From Micromonospora polyrhachis (GTDB lineage: Bacteria; Actinomycetota; Actinomycetes; Mycobacteriales; Micromonosporaceae): a stretch of DNA of 64,000 bases. The stretch spans positions 2,988,501-3,052,500 of the forward strand of contig NZ_JACHJW010000001.1 of assembly GCF_014203835.1 (NCBI RefSeq). Direction: 5' to 3'. Made by a program: the position numbers and the translations under genes. Shown one piece after another: positions 54,411-61,542 of the stretch; within the stretch, counting starts at the first letter, position 1, and each line of letters begins with the position of its first letter. The notes under the pieces are model-generated. The model was not told the DNA's origin. It did no database searches and saw nothing but the letters and a program-made list of their open reading frames with translations.

Positions 54411-54416
54411 TAGACT
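54411..54416 (+). promoter_or_regulatory. -10 element for leaderless tetR transcript
   Basis: TAGACT lies six bases before the GTG start at 54423, the spacing expected when transcription begins at the start codon; no ribosome-binding site is visible. Confidence 0.5.
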
Positions 54417-54422
54417 GGCTCC

Positions 54423-55046
54423 GTGACGAGCGTCAACCTCACCGAACGCCGTAAACAGGCCACCCGGCTGGAAATCGCCCGGGCTGCGGCCCGGTTGTTC
54501 GCGCAGCGTCAACCTCGCGATGTGACCGCCGAGGAACTGGCGACCGCCGCGGGGGTCTCCCTCCGTACGTTCTTCCGCTACTGCCCGACCAAAGAGGATG
54601 CGATCGAGCCTCTCGTGGCCGCGGGAGGCACCGCCTGGATCGCCGCGTTCCGGGCCGCACCCCCGGACCTGCCACTCGGGGAGGCCCTCAGTCGTACCGC
54701 CGTCGCCGCGCTGACACCCGGCACCGACAACCGCATGTCCGAGGACCAACGAGCGCTGCTGCGCATCACCATCGACGACTCCTGCCTTCGACGGGTATGG
54801 CAGCAGGTCAACTTCGACTGTGAGCGGGAACTCGCCATCGCGATACGCGAGCGGCTGGGGCACGGGCCCAGCGACCTGGAAGTACGACTGTGGGCCGCGG
54901 CCACCACTGCCGCCATCCGGGTATCACTCGAACACTGGGCGTGCGACGACTCGACGTCGGTGTTGTCCCCCGCCGAAATCGTCGTTCATGCGATGACCGC
55001 GTACACCCGGGGACTGCCGGGTTACCCCTCGGATGGCCCGCCATGA
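54423..55046 (+). CDS. TetR/AcrR family transcriptional regulator
   Basis: 207 residues, GTG start. The N-terminal helix-turn-helix is clear: RLEIARAAARLFAQR, then VTAEELATAAGVSLRTFFRY and the following KEDAI helix. The C-terminal ligand domain is generic, with an MftR-like or TetR_C pattern (RALLRITIDD, W-x-x-x-x-x-R-x-S-L-E-H-W). Divergent from the SDR gene with a 322-base gap holding a palindrome; likely a local repressor of it. The ligand is unknown. Confidence 0.93.
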   Translation: MTSVNLTERRKQATRLEIARAAARLFAQRQPRDVTAEELATAAGVSLRTFFRYCPTKEDAIEPLVAAGGTAWIAAFRAAPPDLPLGEALSRTAVAALTPGTDNRMSEDQRALLRITIDDSCLRRVWQQVNFDCERELAIAIRERLGHGPSDLEVRLWAAATTAAIRVSLEHWACDDSTSVLSPAEIVVHAMTAYTRGLPGYPSDGPP

Positions 55047-55308
55047 TCGAGATACCAGCACCGGCAGGGATGCGGTGATCGCCTCACTCGACTCTTCCTC
55101 GCCTTGACATTCAGCACCGGAGGGCAGCCGACACGGTCGGGGAGCTATTGAACCTGCTGACCGTCGGACACCCGCCCGAGTTGGCCCGGAGCCGTCTACT
55201 TGCCGTGCTCGCCCACTCCGAGCCCAGCCGGTCCACGGTCCGGCCCCCGCCCCGGTCCACGGTCCGATCCCCGGCCCGGTCGACCGCCCGCCCAGCCGGC
55301 CGAGGCGG

Positions 55309-55877
55309 TCAGCCGCCGGTCGCCGCCGGTACGCCGTGCGCCTGGACGAAGGGTTGCTTGAGGTGTGCGGTGGCGAGCAGGGCCCGACGACGACCTGCCT
55401 CGGCCAGCAGTGCCCGTCGGCTGCGCCGAGCGGCGTCCGAGTCGCCCTCGAACCGGTAACCGACGTCGGGTTTACGAGCTGCACCGTGTGCACCAACACG
55501 TCACCGGTGATCGCGATCTGCCGCTGGCCGTGCTCGACGAGCACCGACTGGTGACCGGGAGTGTGACCGGGGGTGGGGACGACCCGGACCGTGCTGCCAC
55601 CCCGACCCCTGGCGCCACCGATGAGCGCGGTCGCACCGTCCACCTCATGCAGTTGTCCGGCCCGCCGCAATGGCTCGACAAGGTAGTCCAGCATGGCGTC
55701 AGCACCGGCTTCCAGGGCCGCGACCTCGGTGTGCTGGAGCACGTAGCGGGCATTCGGAAAGGCGGGTGCCCCGAGGTCCAGGTTCCACCTGCCGTCCGGT
55801 CCGAACGCGGTGTGCGGCGGCACGAAGAACTCGTCCGGCAGAACGGTGCGCGCATGGACGAGCGCGCCGACGGACGA
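55309..55877 (-). pseudogene. Truncated and frameshifted MBL-fold metallohydrolase
   Basis: Reading minus, the first frame (open from about 55877) gives GALVHARTVLPDEFFVPPHT, PAFPNARYVLQHTEVAALEAG, PTPGHTPGHQSVLV and AITGDVLVHTVQLVNP, typical of the second half of MBL-fold hydrolases. At about 55470 the family sequence shifts frame: inserting one C restores PDVGYRFEGDSDAARR through LLATAHLKQPFVQAHG, ending at TGA 55309-55311. The N-terminal half with the HxHxDH metal site is absent. So the gene has lost its 5' end and one base. Confidence 0.8.
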
Positions 55878-55879
55878 TG

Positions 55880-56375
55880 AGGTTCTGAATCTCGACTAGC
55901 ACCGCATCAGCGACCCTGTGCTGTGGTGCGGTGACGCGTCGTCCGGATTCCGCCCGGGGCCCTCACGCCGACACCGAAGCTGTTCTTCACCCCCGCAGAA
56001 CCCGTCCCACTATCTCGGACTTGAGGGCCGACTCGGGACGCCATGATCAAACCAATGCGGACACAACAAACCTTTTACGGACCGGGTCGGACCTGAGGGA
56101 CGTTTGCTCGCCGCACAAGCACCCACCGACAGCCGGCCGTCCACAAGGTACGAAAACTTCAGGGGCCGGACCCGCGTTTCCGCAGATCAGGCCACTGACG
56201 ATCTTGCGAGCCCGAAGACACTCGAACCCTACGTCCCTACGCGACATCCTTCTGACAAAAGGGCAAAAGGTTCCACCTGACGCGACGCATCGTGTCTGCG
56301 GTGCGCCGCCACGGACTGGCTCGCCCTGCCAGTGTTGGACCGCCGGAGGTGACGTGCCGGGCCGGCTGGCGCGGG
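55880..56375. other. Intergenic stretch without recognisable genes
   Basis: About 500 bases. The plus-strand frame crossing it (55931 onward) runs out of phase into the Nudix gene, has no family similarity and no ribosome-binding site. No repeat, tRNA or hairpin stood out. It may be the eroded 5' side of the MBL pseudogene. Confidence 0.6.
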
Positions 56376-56381
56376 TAGCCT
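56376..56381 (+). promoter_or_regulatory. -10 element for leaderless nudix transcript
   Basis: TAGCCT lies six bases before the GTG at 56388, the same spacing as the tetR gene, which also supports that GTG as the start. Confidence 0.5.
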
Positions 56382-56387
56382 GCGGAG

Positions 56388-56870
56388 GTGAGCACACCGT
56401 CCGGCGACTACACGGCAACGCTTCCACGCAAGCGCATGGGCGCGGCAGTTCTGTTCACCGACGCTGGCGGGCGGGCGTTGCTGGTCGAGCCCGTCTACAA
56501 GAACTACTGGGAGATCGTCGGCGGGTGCGTTGACGCGGATGAGTCCCCTCGGCAGGCGGCGGTCCGCGAGGTGAAGGAGGAACTGGGCAAGTCGATCGTG
56601 CCCGGCCGGCTGCTGGTGACCGACTGGGTGCCGCCCCGGCCGGGCCGCACCGAGGGGGTCATGTTCGTCTACGACGGCGGCGCCCTCGATGAGGTGGGCA
56701 CGGCCGACATTCACCTGCCGCCGGAGGAGCTCAGCAGTTGGGCTTGGTGCACGGAGGAGCAGATCCGGGAGCGGATGTCGGAGTTGCTGGCACGCCGGGT
56801 CATCGCTGCGCTGCGGGCCAGGGCCGAGGGCACGATGGTCGATCTGGAGAACGGCTTCCACATGCACTGA
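56388..56870 (+). CDS. Nudix hydrolase
   Basis: 160 residues, GTG start supported by the -10 element. The complete Nudix box G-x5-E-x7-R-E-x2-E-E-x-G is present as GCVDADESPRQAAVREVKEE followed by LG, around residues 45-67, with the preceding strand WEIVGG. Nudix enzymes cleave nucleoside-diphosphate-linked substrates using Mg2+ held by the box glutamates. The rest (TEGVMFVYDGG, LPPEELSSWAW) is typical of small actinobacterial Nudix proteins; the substrate cannot be told. Confidence 0.95.
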   Translation: MSTPSGDYTATLPRKRMGAAVLFTDAGGRALLVEPVYKNYWEIVGGCVDADESPRQAAVREVKEELGKSIVPGRLLVTDWVPPRPGRTEGVMFVYDGGALDEVGTADIHLPPEELSSWAWCTEEQIRERMSELLARRVIAALRARAEGTMVDLENGFHMH

Positions 56871-56921
56871 TGTGCGTCGGCGGCGCGCTTCCCTGGTGAG
56901 GAGGGAGCGCCGCCTGGCTGT

Positions 56922-57404
56922 TCAGGCCGCTTTGTCGTAGCGGTCGGTGGCCGCGATGCCGGGCCGGACGGGCACCGCAGGGGTGACCAGGTCAGTCAGG
57001 AGGGTGGCACCACTGGAGCAGTAGAGGCTGTCGTGGATGCCGTCGGCGTACAGCAGTCCGGTCAGGTCGGCGCGGGCCTTGGCGACCGGGTGGGCCCGCT
57101 GGAATTTCGCCGCGCCGATCAACGGCGCGAGGTCTGCCACTGCGCTGTCGCGCACCCGGGGCAGCATCCCGACCCGGGTCTTGGCGGCCAGGGCATCGGT
57201 GACCAGGGTGTGCACCCCGGCGGCGACGCCCAGTGCGGTCGCGGTGACCAGCGGCCGGAACCGGGCGAAGTGCCGCCGGAACACCCCGAGGCCGTCACCG
57301 GTGCGGCCGACCAGCTCTCCCGCAACAGCCACAGCCTGCCAGGCAGGCGTGAGTTCGCCGGCCGCGTCGGCGTGCTCTGACTGCCTCACGCCACTGGCAT
57401 CCAC
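56922..57404 (-). CDS. Hypothetical protein
   Basis: 160 residues, no family recognised. Mostly helical and Ala/Val-rich with no clear membrane helix; the end reads LTGLLYADGIHDSLYCSSGA. Codon use is normal for the genome, and no overlapping better candidate exists, so it is probably real. It is convergent with the Nudix gene. The 305 bases between it and the tRNA genes hold only the tRNA terminator. Confidence 0.5.
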   Translation of the reverse strand: MDASGVRQSEHADAAGELTPAWQAVAVAGELVGRTGDGLGVFRRHFARFRPLVTATALGVAAGVHTLVTDALAAKTRVGMLPRVRDSAVADLAPLIGAAKFQRAHPVAKARADLTGLLYADGIHDSLYCSSGATLLTDLVTPAVPVRPGIAATDRYDKAA

Positions 57405-57670
57405 TCACGCCAAGCTAGGGACGGCCCGTCAGGGGTTGTCTGCCAACGCTGAGAAAAAGCTCTTCGTTCGGTAGGGCGGCTTGCGGCGAGCGCTCAGCAG
57501 CCGCTGTCGACCCTCTGATCACTAGCCACTGCACCCCGTACCAGTTCCGCCACCGCCTGACCGCCGAGACACCGCCCGAGGGATGCGACGGCCAGAAAAA
57601 ACCCTCTGACCTGCCCAAGCATGGGTCAAACGTGGGCTGCGGCCGCATCCCACACGTGCCCCACATAAAA

Positions 57671-57704
57671 GCAGGGAATATAGCCAGTCGGCTATATTCC
57701 CTGC
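57671..57704 (-). terminator. Intrinsic terminator of the tRNA-Ser/tRNA-Arg operon
   Basis: GCAGGGAATATAGCC pairs perfectly with GGCTATATTCCCTGC over a 4-base loop, followed on the minus strand by TTTT. It lies six bases after the encoded CCA of tRNA-Arg. Confidence 0.9.
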
Positions 57705-57709
57705 TTTAG

Positions 57710-57785
57710 TGGTGCGCCCGAAGGGACTCGAACCCCTAACCTTCTGATCCGTAGTCAGATGCTCTATCCATTGAGCTACGGGCGC
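57710..57785 (-). tRNA. tRNA-Arg (anticodon ACG)
   Basis: Acceptor GCGCCCG/CGGGCGC, D-arm AGCTCAATGGATAGAGC, anticodon loop CTACGGA giving ACG, T-arm AGGGGTTCGAGTCCCTT. The CCA end is encoded (bases 57710-57712 on plus are TGG). Length 76 including CCA. Confidence 0.97.
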
Positions 57786-57820
57786 AGCTGCTGGGCCAGT
57801 CTACACACCGACCTCTAGCG

Positions 57821-57910
57821 CGGAGACTCCGGGATTCGAACCCGGGTGGGGCTTTAAGACCCCTCCGCATTAGCAGTGCGGCGCCATAGACCAGACTAGG
57901 CGAAGTCTCC
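57821..57910 (-). tRNA. tRNA-Ser (anticodon GCT)
   Basis: Acceptor GGAGACT/AGTCTCC with discriminator G, anticodon stem CCGCA/TGCGG around CTGCTAA giving GCT, a long variable arm GGGGTCTTAAAGCCCC (class II, as expected for Ser), and T-arm CCGGGTTCGAATCCCGG. CCA is not encoded. It lies 35 bases upstream of tRNA-Arg and is probably cotranscribed. Confidence 0.97.
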
Positions 57911-57938
57911 TCGGTGGCCTGTAGACCACCGCCGGTCG

Positions 57939-57968
57939 AGAATACATGGACCCGGCGGTCGGGGGCAA
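57939..57968 (-). promoter_or_regulatory. Promoter of the tRNA operon
   Basis: On the minus strand TTGCCC (57968-57963) and TATTCT (57944-57939), spaced 18 bases, lie 28 bases upstream of the tRNA-Ser 5' end: a good sigma-70-type match. Confidence 0.6.
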
Positions 57969-58087
57969 AGCAGCTACCCAACGACCTCACGAACGTCGTC
58001 GGACTGGCGTGACGCAGATCGCAAGACCTCTTGAGCAACCGCACCTCCGTCGATGCCCCACGAGGTGAGAACAGCCACCCACCCGAC

Positions 58088-58093
58088 TAGGCT
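58088..58093 (+). promoter_or_regulatory. -10 element for near-leaderless ecsC-like gene
   Basis: TAGGCT lies eight bases before the ATG at 58102; no ribosome-binding site precedes that ATG. Confidence 0.45.
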
Positions 58094-58101
58094 CCCTGGT
58101 C

Positions 58102-59346
58102 ATGGAGGAGCAGCCGGCCACCGAGCCATCGCGAAACCGCCAGCCACGGTCGAAGTCGACACCTCGTACGCGTCCCGGCGAGGCGGGCTTCGAGCCGGGT
58201 TCCGGGTCGGCATCAGCCACACCGGCGAAATCGACCCCACCAGCGAAAGCGGTTCCCCGGTCCCGATCCGGCAAGACGGCACCGTCGGTGATCTTCCAGC
58301 CGCCCACCGAGCAGGCTGGGCCGTCCGTAACCGAGCAGGCCGGGCCGTCCGTAACCGAGCAGGCCGGGCCGTCCGTAACCGAGCAGGCCGGGCCGTCCGT
58401 AACCGAGCAGGCCGGGCCGAGCCCCAGCGAGCCGGGCGGCACACCCCGGACGACACCCCGGAAGCGGACGAGCAAGACTGCGGCCGCCGGAGGTCGGACG
58501 ACCGGCAAGACCATCGGAGGGCGGACAACCGGCAAGACCGCCGCGACCGCCGGGGCCACGGCCGAACCGCTCGACTCGCCACCGCTCGACTCGACTCCCA
58601 GCAAGCAAGCCGCCCGCAAGGCGACCTCCGCCACACAGGCAAAGCCGCGCAAGACGGCCACCGCAAAGCCACCCGCCACGCCAACCGACGACCGCACCGA
58701 CGACCGGCCAACGACAGCTACACCGGTCACGGCACGGATCATCCTGACGCACCCGGGCTACGCCCCGGAACTGCTGGCCACCGCCGCTGTCGAATCGCTC
58801 GGACCAACTGCCGCAGCCTGGGCTCGACGTACCCGGTCGACCTATCCGACCGCGTCCCCGGCGGGGCTGGCCCGGTTGGCGACCCAGCGGTTCGTCCGGT
58901 CGGCCAGCATCGGCGGAGTGGTCTCCATCACCGCCGCCGGTCTGCTCGCCCCGCTCGCCGAGCTGGCCACCGTCTCCTGGGCCCAGGCTGCCCTGGCTCT
59001 GCACCTGGCTGCCGCGTACGGGCACGATCCGGCCCACCCGGACCGGGCCGTCGACCTGCTGGTGCTGACCCAGGTGCATCCGGACGACGAGAGTGCCCGG
59101 GTCGCCCTGGCCGCCAGCCGCCAGGCGGGCCCGGAGGGCGAGCTGCCGGCGTACCGGATCATGGAGGCCGCGTGGCGACTCGCCGCGCCGCTCGCTGCCC
59201 AGACCGGTGGCTGGCTGGCACTGCGCCTGGCTGCGCGGCTGCTGCCCGGCGCGGCGGCCCTGGCCGTCGCGGCTGGGGACGCGGCGATGACCCAACGGCT
59301 CGCGGCACGGGCGGTGGCCCGCTACCGGCCCCACCGGCACCCCTGA
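58102..59346 (+). CDS. EcsC-like protein with long disordered N-terminus
   Basis: 414 residues. The first 215 residues are low-complexity Pro/Thr/Lys/Arg/Ala, including TEQAGPSV repeats and GRTTGKT repeats, likely disordered and able to contact nucleic acid or membrane by charge. The C-terminal 195 residues resemble the EcsC family: ILTHPGYAPELLATAAVESL, ARLATQRFVR, SIGGVVSITAAGLLAPLAEL, AQAALALHLAAAYGHDP, HPDRAVDLLVLTQVHPD, with hydrophobic helices. EcsC proteins accompany ABC exporters in Firmicutes, but their function in actinomycetes is undefined. It ends 20 bases from a convergent CPBP protease gene. Confidence 0.75.
   Translation: MEEQPATEPSRNRQPRSKSTPRTRPGEAGFEPGSGSASATPAKSTPPAKAVPRSRSGKTAPSVIFQPPTEQAGPSVTEQAGPSVTEQAGPSVTEQAGPSVTEQAGPSPSEPGGTPRTTPRKRTSKTAAAGGRTTGKTIGGRTTGKTAATAGATAEPLDSPPLDSTPSKQAARKATSATQAKPRKTATAKPPATPTDDRTDDRPTTATPVTARIILTHPGYAPELLATAAVESLGPTAAAWARRTRSTYPTASPAGLARLATQRFVRSASIGGVVSITAAGLLAPLAELATVSWAQAALALHLAAAYGHDPAHPDRAVDLLVLTQVHPDDESARVALAASRQAGPEGELPAYRIMEAAWRLAAPLAAQTGGWLALRLAARLLPGAAALAVAAGDAAMTQRLAARAVARYRPHRHP
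58306..58418 (+). repeat. 24-bp tandem repeat, 4.7 copies
   Basis: Unit ACCGAGCAGGCCGGGCCGTC CGTA (24 bases, shown split) encodes TEQAGPSV. The first unit has one substitution and the last is partial. In frame within the EcsC-like protein; likely variable between strains. Confidence 0.92.
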
Positions 59347-59365
59347 ACCACATCGCCGCACCGGT

Positions 59366-60136
59366 TCACAGCCAGTCGAACCATTCCCGGGGCAGCAGCG
59401 CGTAGCCGACGAACGCCACGACGTCCAGCAGGGTGTGCGCGACGACCAGCGGCAACACCCGACGGGTACGCAGGAAGAACAGCGAGAAGACGAGGCCCAT
59501 CACCACGTTGCCGACGAACGCGCCGAACCCCTGGTAGAGGTGGTAGCTACCGCGCAGCACCGCGCTGGCGGCGATCACCGCGCCGACCCGCCAGCCCAGT
59601 TCCCGCAGCCGGGTCATCAGGTAGCCGACGACGATCACCTCTTCGAGGATGGCGTTCTGTGCGGCGGCAAGGATCAGCACCGGTACCGCCCACCACAGCT
59701 CCGGCAGTTTCGCCGGCACCAGGCTGGCGTTGATCCCGAGCTGCGCGGCGACCCAGAACAGCGCGATCCCGGGCAGTCCGATCGCGGCGGCCAACGCCGT
59801 ACCCCAGGCCAGGTCGCCACCGGGCCGCCGGACGTCCAGGCCGAGCGTCCGTCGCGCCTTGCCGTTCTCGCGGTTGAGCAGGTGTACGGCGAGCAGCACC
59901 GGCACCAACGCAAAGATGATCTTCAGTAGCTGGTACGTCAGGTCCAGCCAGGGCCGGGCCGACTGCGATGCGTTCATGGTGGCGGTCTGCTCGCCGAGCG
60001 GCCGCTCGGCGGTCATCCGGGCGATGATCGCCACGATGGCGTAGACCGCCGACTGTCCGAGGGACACGCCGAGGACCAGCAGCACCTCGGCACGCATCGT
60101 CCTACGGGGCAGCAGCGGAGCCTGATCAACCGTCAC
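59366..60136 (-). CDS. CPBP-family intramembrane metalloprotease
   Basis: 256 residues from a GTG (MTVDQAPLL); the frame is open far upstream over the divergent globin gene and is not coding there. About seven or eight membrane helices. CPBP (CAAX protease/bacteriocin-processing) motifs: NAILEEVIVVGYL (motif 1 Glu-Glu; the usual Arg is absent), SYHLYQGFG (motif 2 His), and LPLVVAHTLLDVVAF (motif 3 His/Asp). Members process prenylated or bacteriocin-like peptides, or confer immunity; the substrate here is unknown. Confidence 0.9.
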   Translation of the reverse strand: MTVDQAPLLPRRTMRAEVLLVLGVSLGQSAVYAIVAIIARMTAERPLGEQTATMNASQSARPWLDLTYQLLKIIFALVPVLLAVHLLNRENGKARRTLGLDVRRPGGDLAWGTALAAAIGLPGIALFWVAAQLGINASLVPAKLPELWWAVPVLILAAAQNAILEEVIVVGYLMTRLRELGWRVGAVIAASAVLRGSYHLYQGFGAFVGNVVMGLVFSLFFLRTRRVLPLVVAHTLLDVVAFVGYALLPREWFDWL

Positions 60137-60250
60137 CCGAACACTCTGCCTGACCCGACCGCACCGCTGAAGTGTCCAACCGCTCGACTCCCGTCCCGGG
60201 TCGCACAATCTGTACGACACGACGTGACGCGGAATGTGCACGCTGTGCAC

Positions 60251-61366
60251 ATGGACAACCTCGGGCGTCTGTTGAAGGAGAGCTGGGTCCTCGTCGAGGA
60301 GCAGCGAGAGAAGGTATCCGGCTACTTCTACGCACGGATGTTCCTGACCGAGCCCCGACTCCGCGACCTCTTTCCGGTCCAGATGGCCGGGCAACGGGAC
60401 CGACTGCTCGAATCGATCCTGACCGCGATGCAGACCATCGAGGATCCCGAACGGCTGGACGAGTACCTCCGCTCCCTCGGGCGGGACCACCGCAAGTACC
60501 ACGTCCGCCCGGAGGACTACGACATCATGGGGGACGCGCTGCTGGACGCGTTCCGTACCTGCGCCGGGGACGAGTGGACCGTCGAGTACGACCAGGCGTG
60601 GCGTGACGCGTACCGGGTGATCGCCGATCGCATGCTCGCCGGGGCGGCCAGCGACGACAACCCGCCGTTCTGGCATGCCGAGGTGCTCACCCACGAACGA
60701 CGTGGCCCGGACATCGCCGTCTTCACCTGCCAGCCACTACAGCAGCCACTGCCCTACAAGGCCGGCCAGTACGTCAGCCTCGAAGCGCCCCGCTACCAGC
60801 CGCGCCTGTGGCGTACGTATTCGATCGCCAACGCGCCCAACGACGAGAACACCCTGGAGTTCCACGTACGGAGTCTCGGCGCGGGGTGGCTCTCCGGGGC
60901 GTTGGTCCGCCGGGTCAAGCCGGGCGACCTGCTCCGGGTCGCCGCGCCGATGGGTTCGATGACCTTGGACCAGACCTCCAAGCGGGACGTGTTGTGCGTG
61001 GCCGGCGGGGTCGGGCTGGCCCCGATCAAGGCGTTGATCGAGGAGCTGACCCGGTACAACCGCACCCGCTGGGTGCATGTCTTCTACGGCGCGGATCGGG
61101 GCGAGGACCTGTACGCCCTGGCCGAGCTGCTCGACCTCGCCGATGGTCACCCCTGGCTGTCGGTCATCCCGTGCTGTGGTGACGATCCGGAGTTCCCGGG
61201 CGAGCAGGGCAACGTCGTCGAGGTGATGACCCGCTACGGCCCGTGGACCTCGCACGACTGTTTCGTTTCCGGCTCGGCGGCGATGGTCCGGTCCACCCTG
61301 CGTGCGTTGGCCGAGGACGAGGTGCCCCCGACCAACATCAGGTACGACACCTTCGGCGAGGTGTAG
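60251..61366 (+). CDS. Flavohaemoglobin-like protein (globin plus FAD/NAD reductase)
   Basis: 371 residues from the ATG giving MDNLGRLLKESW; an in-frame GTG nine codons earlier (60224) is an alternative. Residues 1-135 are a globin domain: B10 Tyr in GYFYARMF, LRDLFPVQM, and the proximal His in RDHRKYHV. Residues 145-371 are a ferredoxin-reductase module: FAD loop RTYSIANAP, GWLSGALVRRVKPGD, NAD(P) loop GGVGLAPIKAL, and the end CFVSGSAAMVRSTLRAL. This is the layout of nitric-oxide dioxygenases such as Hmp. A NO-detoxifying role is expected from the family. The 87-base gap to the divergent CPBP gene must hold both promoters. Confidence 0.9.
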   Translation: MDNLGRLLKESWVLVEEQREKVSGYFYARMFLTEPRLRDLFPVQMAGQRDRLLESILTAMQTIEDPERLDEYLRSLGRDHRKYHVRPEDYDIMGDALLDAFRTCAGDEWTVEYDQAWRDAYRVIADRMLAGAASDDNPPFWHAEVLTHERRGPDIAVFTCQPLQQPLPYKAGQYVSLEAPRYQPRLWRTYSIANAPNDENTLEFHVRSLGAGWLSGALVRRVKPGDLLRVAAPMGSMTLDQTSKRDVLCVAGGVGLAPIKALIEELTRYNRTRWVHVFYGADRGEDLYALAELLDLADGHPWLSVIPCCGDDPEFPGEQGNVVEVMTRYGPWTSHDCFVSGSAAMVRSTLRALAEDEVPPTNIRYDTFGEV

Positions 61367-61402
61367 TCGTCGACCTCGCCCCACACTGACCCGCCTCCCC
61401 CC

Positions 61403-61451
61403 AAAAAAAGGCCGGGTCTCGTGCCTCGCCTCCTCGGGGCACGAGACCCGG
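61403..61451 (-). terminator. Intrinsic terminator between globin and XRE-deformylase genes
   Basis: CCGGGTCTCGTGCC pairs perfectly with GGCACGAGACCCGG over a 12-base loop; on the minus strand a T7 tract follows (A7 at 61403-61409 on plus). It can end the minus-strand gene and probably also the convergent globin gene. Confidence 0.88.
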
Positions 61452-61476
61452 TCCCCGTCTTCCTCGGGCCCGGGTA

Positions 61477-61542
61477 CCGTCGACCGTGAGGCCGGTCTCC
61501 GTCGACCGTGGGGCAGATCCCCGTCGAACGTAGGGGTCCGGC
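61477..61542. repeat. Three imperfect 22-bp direct repeats
   Basis: Units begin at 61477, 61499 and 61521 with core CCGTCGACCGTGGGG. They sit between the terminator and the stop codon of the XRE-deformylase gene. Meaning unknown. Confidence 0.8.

Noticed and set aside
54186-54413. 75-codon plus-strand frame between SDR and TetR genes
   Set aside because: No family, no ribosome-binding site, ends at the tetR -10 element; more likely promoter DNA.
55931-56533. 200-codon plus-strand frame overlapping the Nudix gene
   Set aside because: Out of frame with the clear Nudix box and without similarity to any family.
57404-57830. Integration site (att) at the tRNA-Arg gene
   Set aside because: No duplicate of the tRNA 3' end and no integrase found in the window.
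58306-58418. Possible CRISPR array
   Set aside because: Units are contiguous 24-bp repeats with no spacers and stay in frame inside a coding gene.
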